The notes under the pieces: generated by a model | Database searches by the model: none | Told to the model about the DNA's origin: nothing | What the model saw: only the letters and a program-made list of their open reading frames with translations | Translations under genes and position numbers: made by a program | Assembly (NCBI RefSeq): GCF_040954645.1 | Contig: NC_092805.1 | Coordinates: 20,424,741 to 20,488,740, forward strand | DNA from: Diabrotica undecimpunctata | Lineage: Eukaryota > Arthropoda > Insecta > Coleoptera > Chrysomelidae | Reading direction: 5' to 3' | Length of the DNA stretch: 64,000 nucleotides | Shown here: positions 1 through 10,900 of the stretch, piece by piece | How positions within the stretch are numbered: position 1 is the first letter of the stretch | Layout: the number at the start of each line of letters is the position of its first letter

Positions 1-235
1 TCAAGAATTTGGCCTTACCCAAGATAGGCCATGCACTAGATAATCTGGACTGGAAGATTGTCAGAAGTATGCTTGAAGTGATCTTCCGAGAAACCGGCTC
101 GGCGTACGAATTACTGTGTGTTGCATTAACCCGATGCGATTGTATCGTTCAAAGTCAGTAGACTGTTATTTCTTTCTAAAGGGTTCATGCAGAGCTGGAG
201 AGTCCTGTAGATTTCGCCATCCTGGGCCTACATAG
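1..235 (+). pseudogene. 3' coding remnant with CCCH zinc finger, next to LTR
   Basis: Two overlapping open stretches run up to the LTR that follows. Frame 2 is open from the window edge to a stop at 158-160. A second frame (158-235) encodes a CCCH-type zinc finger: Cys at 164, then seven residues, Cys, five residues, Cys, three residues, His (ending at 220), in the context CYFFLKGSC...CRFRH, followed by a stop at 233-235. The position just upstream of a polypurine tract and LTR suggests the 3' end of a retrotransposon or of a gene fragment it picked up. The frame change means it is either decayed or spliced. I do not recognise the protein in frame 2. Confidence 0.45.
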
Positions 236-261
236 AGTTGCTAATCGGGACGCTCAGATCT

Positions 262-271
262 AAGAGGGGAG
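262..271 (+). other. Polypurine tract of LTR retrotransposon
   Basis: A purine run (AAGAGGGGAG) lies four bases before the TGT that opens the LTR, the expected place for the plus-strand primer of a Ty3/gypsy element. No matching 5' LTR or primer binding site is in the window, since the element runs off the left edge. Confidence 0.5.
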
Positions 272-274
272 TAG

Positions 275-540
275 TGTTACGAACATGCATTCAGCGTGGC
301 TTGTGTAACGGTTGCATCTCGAAAGCGACTAGAAGTTTTCGGCGATATCGAGTGCGACAGAGAACAACTGTCACGTAGGCGAATTAGAAGTGGGACTACT
401 TTAGATTATTGTAGAATAATACTTTTGGTATATATATGTAACGAGTTAGTGGAGTTGTTAAGGTACTATCGAACTGTAAACTTAGAAATAAATATATTTA
501 TATAAATTCGAACCGCTCGTTTTATTTAAAAAACGCTACA
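275..540 (+). mobile_element. 3' LTR, Ty3/gypsy-like
   Basis: A 266-bp block begins TGTTACG and ends CGCTACA, so it has the short TG...CA inverted ends of an LTR. An AATAAA lies near 487 and the block is preceded by a polypurine tract. Only this one LTR is visible. The family assignment is by the look of the termini and is not certain. Confidence 0.5.
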
Positions 541-610
541 GTATAGATCATCATAAAATGCTTCGAGCATTGGCTGACTGCCGCATCGACTACCTATATA
601 TTGCCTTGAT

Positions 611-935
611 TCAAAAAAGTTCCGAATAGAACGTAGAATTAAACAGGGGATACTCTTCTCTTCTTATTCTTTTTATATAGACATAACTCTGTCTGTCTTT
701 CATTGTGTCTCCAGTAAGTTGTCGTTCCATCGTTTTCGTGGTCTTCCTACTGATCTTTGTCCTATTGGGGAACCGTCTCTTGCCGTCTTTACGTCTATTT
801 GTTGTCATTCGGCTTATATGATCGGTCCATTCTACTCTTCTGTTTCTTATCCAGTTCTTAATATTCTCCACCTTGCATCTACGTCGTATATCTGTACTTC
901 TAGCTCTGTCCCATAGTGTTTTACCACCAATTTTT
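611..935 (-). mobile_element. LINE 3'-end fragment
   Basis: On the minus strand the frame reads a LINE C-terminal region: a motif of the type DIRRRC..ENI.NWIRNRRVEW..HISRM, followed by a basic, Gly/Arg/Lys-rich tail. This is the typical ending of APE-type LINE ORF2 proteins. Stops and frame changes show it is dead. It forms part of a mosaic with the opposite-strand fragment that follows. Confidence 0.55.
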
Positions 936-945
936 TCAAGTGTTT

Positions 946-1195
946 TCAGGGAGATACAATCTTCCCGAAATTGTTTACAGCTGTACTTGAATATATGTTC
1001 AAGCAAATGGTACGATAGCATAATATGGGAATTAATATAAATGGAGAGGATCTGAACCTCATCAGATATGCCGACGAGATCGTTATAATATCTGATAGAG
1101 TTGATAAACCTACAAAAATGCTGGAAATCATGCTATGGAGCATCAAAAACAGTTGGTCTTAAAATTCCCGAAGACAAAATGTATGACCAACCTTG
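946..1195 (+). mobile_element. LINE reverse-transcriptase fragment
   Basis: The plus strand reads KLFTAVLEYMFKQM and then GININGEDLNLIRYADEIVIIS, with one frame break between them. The second part is the RT palm motif (normally YADD, here YADE, so the second catalytic Asp is lost). It is a short piece lying between two minus-strand LINE pieces. Confidence 0.6.
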
Positions 1196-1325
1196 TAGTC
1201 AGCGATTTATTTCAGTAGTACCGCTATGTCCATTTTCTATTGTTTTAGTCCCGTAAAAATTTCTTGGCATTTATTGTTTATACCCTGTACATTCCAATAT
1301 CCTATATTCATTGTCCGTTTTCGCG
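1195..1325 (-). mobile_element. LINE endonuclease N-terminus fragment
   Basis: The minus strand reads MNIGYWNVQGINNKCQEIF..L, matching the start of the apurinic-like endonuclease domain of LINE ORF2 (pattern GTWNVRGL..K). A stop follows after about 25 codons. It may be the 5' part of the same minus-strand element whose 3' end lies at 611-935. Confidence 0.55.
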
Positions 1326-1564
1326 GCTTAGTTCGTTTTGTTTTTTTTTTTTCGTCTATTCAAGGCGAAATTCAAGGTTTTTATTGGGATTGTTAGCTTA
1401 TATTTTTGTTTTTTAAGTGCCGAGGAGCTAACTCGACGAGCTAACCTTTCTCCTTTCTCAACTTGGCTTTATACCGGCTACGGCAGAGCTATTTTATTAA
1501 CTATCATTTTTAGTTATAATAATAATAATAATAACCGGTCTATACAAGTCAAACACTAATAGTA

Positions 1565-1770
1565 TCAAAAATATTTATTACAAGCTGCAAAAAATTTTCG
1601 TACAATACTTCTAGCAAAATATATACGGTACATTTGATTGTACCGATATTTTCTTTAATAACCGAGCTGCGAAGCTCAAACACAACCTGAAAAAATCAAA
1701 AATATTCATTACAAGCTGCAACCACCTTCGTACAATACTTCCTGGCAAAATATAAGTAAGGTACATTTTT
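1565..1770 (-). repeat. Tandem duplication of the 3' end of the A4GALT-like exon
   Basis: The block 1696-1770 (last coding bases and stop) is repeated at 1565-1635, offset 131 bp, with about 15-20% divergence. The downstream copy still translates ARSIVRKFFAACNKYF followed by a stop, compared with ARKYCTKVVAACNEYF in the real exon end. It lies in the likely 3' UTR. Confidence 0.7.
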
Positions 1771-1999
1771 TGTTTTAACCGAGATCTTACGCCCTACAGT
1801 TAACTTGTTCCAGGCGTGAAATATATAGCTATCTTTAGTTTCATTTTTTACTAATGATAAGGAATTTTTATCGAAAAAATACTCATTACTTTGGTATGGA
1901 ATTGCAAAAAAAGTAGAAGCTGGATAAATGGTTACACCTTCACATTTTCTATCTAACCAGTCTGTTGGTTGTGTTACGTTACAGTGCTTCTTTAATACC
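1696..1999 (-). CDS. A4GALT: A4GALT-like terminal coding exon 3 (Gb3-synthase domain)
   Basis: The acceptor reads TTTTTTAG just before 1999. The first base completes the split Arg codon; then come VLKKHC, IYPASTFFAIPY and the family hallmark IFHAWNKL, with a TGA stop at 1698-1696. No ATG opens this exon, which is why it is easy to miss. The last 25 codons lie inside a local tandem duplication (see the repeat entry). Confidence 0.9.
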
Positions 2000-4900
2000 C
2001 TAAAAAATAATATTTTATTAATATAATATACGGTTTTGATAACGTCTTAGTTTTTCTGTAACACAGTAAAACAAATTTATTTACAATGATATATTATTCA
2101 AAACTTTATAAGCCGGCAGATGCTTAGTTCATCAAGCTATATCAGCTTCTATCGTAGCGAGTGTCGGTAGAGAGATCCTCTTTCGGAATTTACGAGCTCA
2201 ATTATACTCTTAGTTGGTCTAGCGGTAGTAGTAGAAGAGGAAGTAGGAATAGGGTAAGTAAAAACGGTGTGCGAGATAGCCATTTGTGACGTATTAGCTA
2301 TTGAAAGATTGAATCGTTTCTGCTAAGTTTCTCAAATTTTCTGCGTAGCATTGTAGGAACGTCGACATCAGCTGTAAAAAAAGGAAAATAATAATGAAAA
2401 GCTGATTAAACCAACACACAACCGAAAATAAAAGGAAATTATGACTGCCGAGAAGAAACATAAAAATTGACAAGACAAAAGAAAGAAACAATAAAAATGA
2501 GCAATACCAATTTGAAGCAATAAAAAGAGATTTACCCAAACTCGGTTATATAAAATTCTATAAAGCAATTTTCTTGGAGAAAAGAAATTACTCCTTATAA
2601 TCAACACTGAAAAATAACGAAGGAAATTTGATATTCAAGACAAAATTATTGGAGTAATGGAAAGACTATTTCAAGAACCTTTTAAATATAACACTTAAAC
2701 CGGCCGATGAAATACTAGCAGAATTCCTAAAATCACTACATCGTTAAATGCACCAGCAAATAGCGCTCATTAGGTATGAACGAAAAATGCCAACAAGTGC
2801 CCTTCTACAAAAAAAGGAAACAATAACAAGTCGGAATAGGGCAAACAGATCAACAATGGATTAACTATTTATACTAAGGTGACTTCTAGAGAGAGGTTGG
2901 GAATTTAACAAATTCAAGCATAAGGACTTCTGACAAGCATAGAAAATAATCAAGTATTGAATGCGATGGTGGGGCTCCCAATACAAAAACTGACACAACA
3001 AAAATGCAGACCAAAGTCTGCATGGTGGAAGCAGTATATAAACGAACAATACACTATTCAGCAGCTTTGAAATAAAAAGCGGAATGAAACAAGGTGATGC
3101 TAATAATAAATCTTGTATTAGAAAAAACGGTGAGATCATCAGAAGTAAAAACCAAACTAGTAACAGCTCAAGGTCCCAAGCTGCTGTTAATATAAAAAAT
3201 CGGCATCGATCTTATGGGAAATTTCATACGATCCGTAAAAGATATTTTCAATAAGGTTGAGGGAGTATTAAAAAAGTTGTATGTAAAAGGGTTATTGGTT
3301 TCGTAGATGCAAAACCTTTTACTGGGTTGGAACTCGGCAAGGCTGTTACACGGATGAAGATCCGAAAGGCACCTGGCATAGATGGAGGCATGCCGAAGAC
3401 AGTAAGACTCACGGCAGTAAGATACCCGCAGGTTTTCCTGAGATTGCTAAACAAACTGCTTGAACAACAGCAGTTTCCAACAATGTTGAAAGAAGCTAAG
3501 GCTGTCCTTATCCTGAAAGGTAGACGTGAAGAGGAAGAGGTGCGATTTCGGCTAATTAGTTCTTTAGTTCGATAGCTAATTTGTACGAGCGGTTTGTAAA
3601 AGGCCGCCTTGAGCGAGAGATAGAAGAAAAGCATGTGCTAAGCGACCGCCAATATGGTTTTAAGGCCAAAAGGTCCACCATAGATGCGGTCACAGAAGTA
3701 ACCTTCTGTTCAGGCTGAGAGAAAGCGCCTCAGAAAACTGAGATGTTAGTTCTCAAAGGGAGCCGGGAAAAATCCTCTCTTCGCTTTATAGTGGAAGGTG
3801 TGGAGGTTGCACTGGTTAAATCGATTAAGTATCTGGGAGTATGGTTGTCGGAAGGACTAAGGTTCGGAGTACACATCCAAAAGATGGTAGAGAAGGCAAA
3901 CCGAAATCTGGAGGCGTTGATACGGCTGATGTTAAACATTGGAGGCCCAGGTAGCACTAGAAGAAAGATGCTAAATGGAGTTTTCCAGTCGGTGGTAACC
4001 TACGCTGCCCCCGTGTGGTGTAATGTACTGAATACTGCAAAATACGCTAAGCTGATGGAGACTTCGCAAAGGCGAATGCTCCTCAGGGTATCTAGCTCAT
4101 ATAGGACGGTTTCAAATGAGGCTCTATATGTCATTGAAGCGGTGATACCGATCGTTTTGTTGTGCAGAGAGCGAGAGAGGGTGTATGCGAGAAGGATAGA
4201 TAGAAATATAGATAAGAATGAGAGAGAAAGAATGATAGTAGAGTGGCATAGAGAATGAGCGAATGATAGCTGAAAGGCAAGGTGGACGAAGGAGCTTATT
4301 TCCGATCTAAGGCCGTGGTGGGAATGTAAGTTCAGGAAACTAGACTACTTTCTGACGCAGTTTCTGACCAGACATGGTAGTTTTGGCACCTTCACAAATA
4401 GATTAGGCAAATCTGCCTCGGCAGACTGTACTGTTTGTGGGGTATCGGACGCTGCCACCCACATTTTTAACTGCCAGAAATGGGCAAATGAGAGGGGAGA
4501 TTTCGAGAGGCGAATGGGTTTCGGGCTGGATGAAAGAAACATGGTAGACATAATGTTGAGAGGAGAGAAAGAATGGAGAGAAGTACACTGCCTGATTTTT
4601 AGGGTGATGAAGAAAAAGGAGCATGAGTACAGAGGAGGAAATTAAACCAGGGGTTTGAGATTTATGGTTAATATTATTTATTAGTTTATGGCCTAACATC
4701 TGAAATGTTTTCTGATTTACGGTAATAGGTATGGTTATTTATAAGTTTGTGTGGCATATTTATAAGTGGCAAGACCACCTCTCTGGAACGGTGGTTAAGG
4801 TTTTAGCCGGAACTGGCCTAGTATCCTACTCGGCCTAAAGATGCCAGGGTGTCTTGTTCCGTGACGTAGATGTTCAAAAAAGATTTCCTTCACCGTTGCC

Positions 4901-7900
4901 TGTCAGAATTCAGTGGATACCTTCTTAGGCTCTTACTGGAATCTGACAATACGGCAATTAAAAAAAAAGTCAGTTTATTTAAAATAAAAAGAAAACAAAC
5001 ACATGTGCTTAAACAGAATGGGTCGAAGAAATTGAATTGAGCAAAAAATAACAGTCAACACTTACAACTTCAAAAGAGTTGGACGTTTCAAATAGCTTGG
5101 TGCAATAACTACGACTGATAAAAATCCAAGCTGCAAACTGCCGTCGGCACGCACTGGATAAGCTTATGAAATTGAAAAATTTCATAAACTTATCAGACTT
5201 ATCATAGTAACCATGTGGTTACCAAACATGGAAAATAGATAAAGCAAATGAAGAAGGACGATTTTAAAGAAAAAATTTTGGAACTGACCACGATATAATC
5301 ACACCACAAATCAGTATACTCGTTTATTAAAAATAAATATAAAAATAAAAGAGCTTTATAATGATAACGATATTGTCCAGGAGATTAAATGACACCGAGT
5401 ATAGTGGGCATAGCATGTGCATAGACTTCACACTGAAAAAGTTGTAAAACTGGTTTGGGAGAACATTTCTACATAAAAAAGGCGACTTGGGCGTCCCAGA
5501 ATGCGACAGAAAGACCATCTAATGAAATCTCCAAAAAATCAACATCCTATTTGACTACAGATTACAGATACAAGATCCACCCAGGGTTGTAGCTCTAGAT
5601 GCTAATAGAGAGATTGTACGAATACGTTTGTGATTGTAATAACGCATATCCCTAAAGGTTTCGGAAAAAATAAACATGTATTTTCTAATTGTAAATTAAT
5701 TTTATTTTATTAACTAAATACAGGAAATTATGTCTACATAGTTAAAGTTTATAATGTATTTTTATAGAACAGAAAAAGGTCCGTGATCTTCGATGGCACG
5801 TCAATTTGGTCTTGCATGTGCAATAAGCATTTGGACTGTTTGTCGATCTCACGAAATTAGCTGATCTTCATTTTGGGCTTCGTTGTATTCGCTGTATAAA
5901 CTCTTCTATAGGCCCCGCGTGAGGCATATTTGGAGGGTTGTCGCGCTTGGGAACAAAATTTATATTTTGAGCAGTTAACTAAACTCTCGTTCTCCTGGCG
6001 TAATGGCATGACGCTAGGTCGGGACAAAAAATGATTTCATTATTGGGGTGATGAGTATTTATAAATTGAACAAGCTTTGTAAGACACCTGTCAACGTAAT
6101 TGTCAATATTGAGAGCTTCACCGCGAACACGTCCAACAAAGGGATGTGAAACACCATCTTCTGAGATCGTACACCATACCAAAATTTTATCGTCAAATTT
6201 CACTTTTCCCTTATACGAACTTCGTTCGGTGTATCTTGTACATTGCGTGTATAAAATCCGTCGTTGCCCTTCATTTCGGAAATGGATAAAGTAAAATACT
6301 TTTCATCATCAATAATGAGAATTTTACCAACAAAATGACTACGTCTCAATACAAGGCCAGATCTAGGAATTTTTTCTAACTGGGCTCGTGTGTACTTGGA
6401 AGCTTTTTTCTTTTATATCCTATATTTTCCTAATTGGTTCTCCATACTCTGAATTAATCTCTGTTCCCGAGCAGGAGTTAAAACTCTTGGTCTTCCACTT
6501 TTGGGCAAATTAAAGCATGGTATACCATTTTCGCACTCTTTAATTGCCTGGTAAATCGTTCACACAGAAGTATTTTGAGCACTAAAAATTCTATCGTTTA
6601 AGTGGTTTACTAACTTTGATTTCCAATGGCAACTTGATTCAATGCTTCGTACCAATAATACTTTTAAATCTAAAATGTTCCGAAAACTTTAGGAACATAC
6701 GTTATTGCAGCCATTTTCTTGTATAACTCACAAACTATCACCCGCCGTTCTTTAAATATTGTGCTCACTAACGCAATTATTTGGTCCGTCTGGATACCTT
6801 TACGTATGCCCTTGAACTCATTTTTTCATATTTTTGAATGTTTCTAATGTTAGGTATTACCTTATGTACACGAAAAATGAATTACCAAATGTAATTCATG
6901 TTAAACCAAGGCAATGAGTGAAAAATCATCGCGGACAAATGACAGGCGAAGAAGAATCGTAATTGATCTTGAGTGGTATGAATTTAGAATATACACGTGT
7001 ATGTAGTTCCTCAATTTAAAAGTAGTTTAAATGATATTAAATATACAGACGAAGACCGCCAAAGTATGCTGTACTTATATGTTCTTATACATTAATGTAT
7101 AAATTTAAGAACCTTAAGGTAAAGATAAGTAGAGAAGAGATACAAGTACTAAACAGATCTCAAAAAATGAGCTTTACCTCGTAATTACACCAGGGCCATT
7201 GGTCGCCCATGCATTTCCATCAAAACAGTCTCTCAAATCTTCAAGGCATTGTTCAGCCAGTTCGTGCCCAATTCCATCTGGAGAAAAACTTAAAGCTGCA
7301 GAACCCAAATCAACCTCAGCTTCTATTCCAGCAAAACTAAGCGGGAGATCTTGAATGGGTTTTAAATGTACCACATCGAGATCGAAATAATATCCACCGT
7401 ATTTCCACAGAGATAGAAATCTGTAAAATAAAAAGATATAACAGATAGGTGCATGAAGAAAAATACGATTATGGGCCAGTAAAGTAGAAAAGCTGAAAAA
7501 ATCTTATACTGGTTTTAAAGGTTCTAAAAGGTATATGAGGGGTAGTTGATGGCAAATCCATGAAGACGTACAGCTGATTTTGCTTTGTTTTTTTTAACAA
7601 TCATGGTATGGATTCATTACATTTGTGTAAACTTGGATTATTCCGTGAATACCTAGTTTGATGGGCACGATTGTTAAAATTTAATATCATCTTTTTTTTT
7701 TTCATGCATATGTATAAGGACTTTGTAATAGAATAATTTACGTACAGTTAAATATGTCCTTTATATAAGTAACAGCTGGCTAGAATATCTTAAATTTTTC
7801 CCATAAAAAATAATTTTAATTAGCCACTTCTGAATAATGTTTATAGAATCCAAGTAATTATTCCGTATTCCACCTCATCCTAAAAGGCCATAGGTAAATT

Positions 7901-10900
7901 GACATTGTATAAGTGCATCCACAAATCTTTTTAGAGCAGTAGTGTGATTGCCATCAAATACAGATTGCCATGATGGACGCCAACATCCGAAACGCATAGG
8001 CACTACAAGTAGATAAGTGCATAATAAAAAAATCGTAAATGAGTTATTCCTAAAAAAAATTTGAATCTTGATAGACGCTCTCTTAATTTAGTTACTACCT
8101 ATATTATTTGCTTGACTATTCCATTGTAAATATTTATCAATTATTATACCTAGATATTTAATCGCCTGTGTATATGGAATTTCATTTTCGCATCGACTTT
8201 TAATGAGCCAAGATTTGGGAGGTTACTTACACACGATGTAAATGGCATATACTTTGTTTTATCTACATTTATGGGGAGCTTATTAAGCTGAAACTATTTC
8301 TGAAATGTAACAAAGTCTGTTTCGGCTTTTTGTTTTAAATTATTTCACATATTTGCATAATAGAAAATAGCTGTGTCATCTGCAAAGCTTATCTTACCCC
8401 TTACCTGTAATATTCAGTCTGAATAGATCATTGATGTAGATATTAAAGAGAATTGTTCCTAAGATTATTACTTCTTCCCTTACTAATTTCTCCATCTATG
8501 TAAACATGTTGTTACCTGTTTAGAAGATAACTTTCTAGGATATTATATGCAAGCCCTCTAAAACCATATTTTTTAAGCTTATTTAGCAATATTTTATGTA
8601 AAACTGTGTCAAATGCCTGGTGACTTTTTGTTTTTTAAAGATTTTATTATTTCTTCAACCTCATTTTAAGTCGTTGGAAATAGGTACGGGAGAGTGTTGT
8701 ACTTTTGGGCGCTTGTACCTCTGGACACTGTCGTTAAAATTGTTGTTTTCTTCTTGTTGGAAAGAATTTTTGCTTCAACGTTCTGCTATTGACCACTTGA
8801 GATCGGTACAATAGTTTCGATTTCGAATTTCGAAATCGGGATTCCGAAAACGTTTTGTTGTTGTGATATAGCCCGATTGGGTTTTTAATTATATACCTTT
8901 TATAAAGGATTTTAATAAAAAATTTTGTGATACATGGTATACAGCCAGCTACAGGAACTTAGTTTTCTTGTGGATCTTACTTTATTGTGAAACAAGAATA
9001 TCTTATAACAGTTAATATAAATTTAAACCGTGTATTTGTGGCCTAATATGTTGTGGCCTAATATGACAGAATTAATTTTTTCTCCGCTGTTATTCCTTAC
9101 TTCAAGTCCGAAGTCTATTATCAATCCTGATACCTTTTCTTTATCTAACTTAGCATTAAAGTCTCCTAAGATAAAAGTTAGGTCACGTTGTTGGTCTTCT
9201 TTATAAGTTTTTCGATATCAGCGTACCACACTTCTGCTTTACCATGGGCTTATCGGCTGTAGGCTTATCACACTTACTTTATTCTTCAACTTATGACAAT
9301 ATGGTTTTAGTGAGACTCCATTGTCTAATATAATATCTAGGTATTAAGAATGGTTGCAGTGTTTTACTATAATCTTATATGGTACGTTAAGTTTTGGATT
9401 AGATATTGCACACTACATAAAGCGCTAAAATCGGCAACATTGCCTCGTACGAGGTAATTGTAATTCCCGATCTCCTCCGACACCACGACAGAAAATCATT
9501 TAGTAGCACATAACAACGAATCGGATTTACATCTACGTCATTCTAATTCAATGTTTGTTTTCATTACGTATGCCCGGTTCATTTCTTATACTCGATAAAA
9601 ATACACTGACCTTTATAAAGCGGTGCATTAGTGCATTTATATCAGTTTTTAACAGAATTGGAGACTTCTCTTATTCGATTTTTTAATTCATCCAAGTTTT
9701 GGGCTCTAGTCTCCATGCGCATTTAATAATTCGAGCGTTGTGAACTTAACAAACGTCTTGATGAAACCAAACATTCTCCAGTTTTTAATAAAATTTATCA
9801 TTAGCCTTTGTTATTAGAGTTTCACAAAACTCCATTCTTTTGTATACAGCTGCTGCGTTTTCAAATATTTAAAATTCTTGTAACCGTGCTTTTTCAATAC
9901 TTTCGTTACAGTAACATTGCTAACATCTAATTCTCTAGCAACGCTTTTATTTAAACATTTTCTGCAATTTTTAAGGCAATAACAACTCTCAAAATTTTTA
10001 ACAATATTATGAATTGATTGTATGCAAGGAATTGGTCTCCTCTAAAAAAAACGCAGAATATAAATCTACACACTGTTGTCCAGAATTACCACCATAAAAC
10101 CATTTTAATATTTGAACTTGTTCTGCGGGTGTATAAACAGACATGTTATTTACAAAAATAAATTAAAGATCTATGCTGTTAACGCGTTAAACAACCACTG
10201 TATAATGACAAATTATTGGCGACGCAGCAAGGAAGCAAGCAATTTAAGTGAACCCAGCCTGCGAGACATGTTCACCCCTAAGAATTACGTTTGGGTGTAA
10301 CAATTCATTGGAGCAAGGTGTATTAAGGGGAAGGTAAATGGTAAAAGAGGACCGGGAAGAAGACGCATTTCCTGGCTTTAAAATTTACGAAAGTGGTATA
10401 GCACGACTACCACTGAACTGTTCCGCGCTGCAGTAAACAAAGTAAAGATAGCCGTGATGATCGCCAACATTCGGAACGGATAGGCACTTTAAGAAGAAGA
10501 AGAAGAAGGTGTATTAACTCGAGTTAAAAACAGGTGTCACTCCATCGCGCTCCAATGCTTCAGGGGCCATCCCTTTCCCCGTTATAGCACTCTGATGCGC
10601 GATAGGGGCAAAACTATCAGCCAAATGCTTTTCGTGTGGAAGTCCTGGGTATAAGAACTCCAACAGGATATGATAATCCGATCAATGCAGGCTAGCGTGA
10701 CGCGCTCTTTTCCTAGCGACGTATCATCGAACTGAAATTGCTTGCTCGAGTCTCGGTGTCCGAGGATGTGGGCCCTTCGTACCCAGGTTTGAGGGTTTTG
10801 TTAATTTTTTTTGGATGGCTGTGGCATTTTTGTTAGTATTTTTTTGATTTTTTTGGTGGACAAAGCCTTTATTTATTTATTTTTATTTTTTTTTTGAAGG

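Noticed and set aside
296..505. 69-codon frame inside the 3' LTR
   Set aside because: It lies wholly in the LTR, begins with an arbitrary Met and shows no conserved motif.
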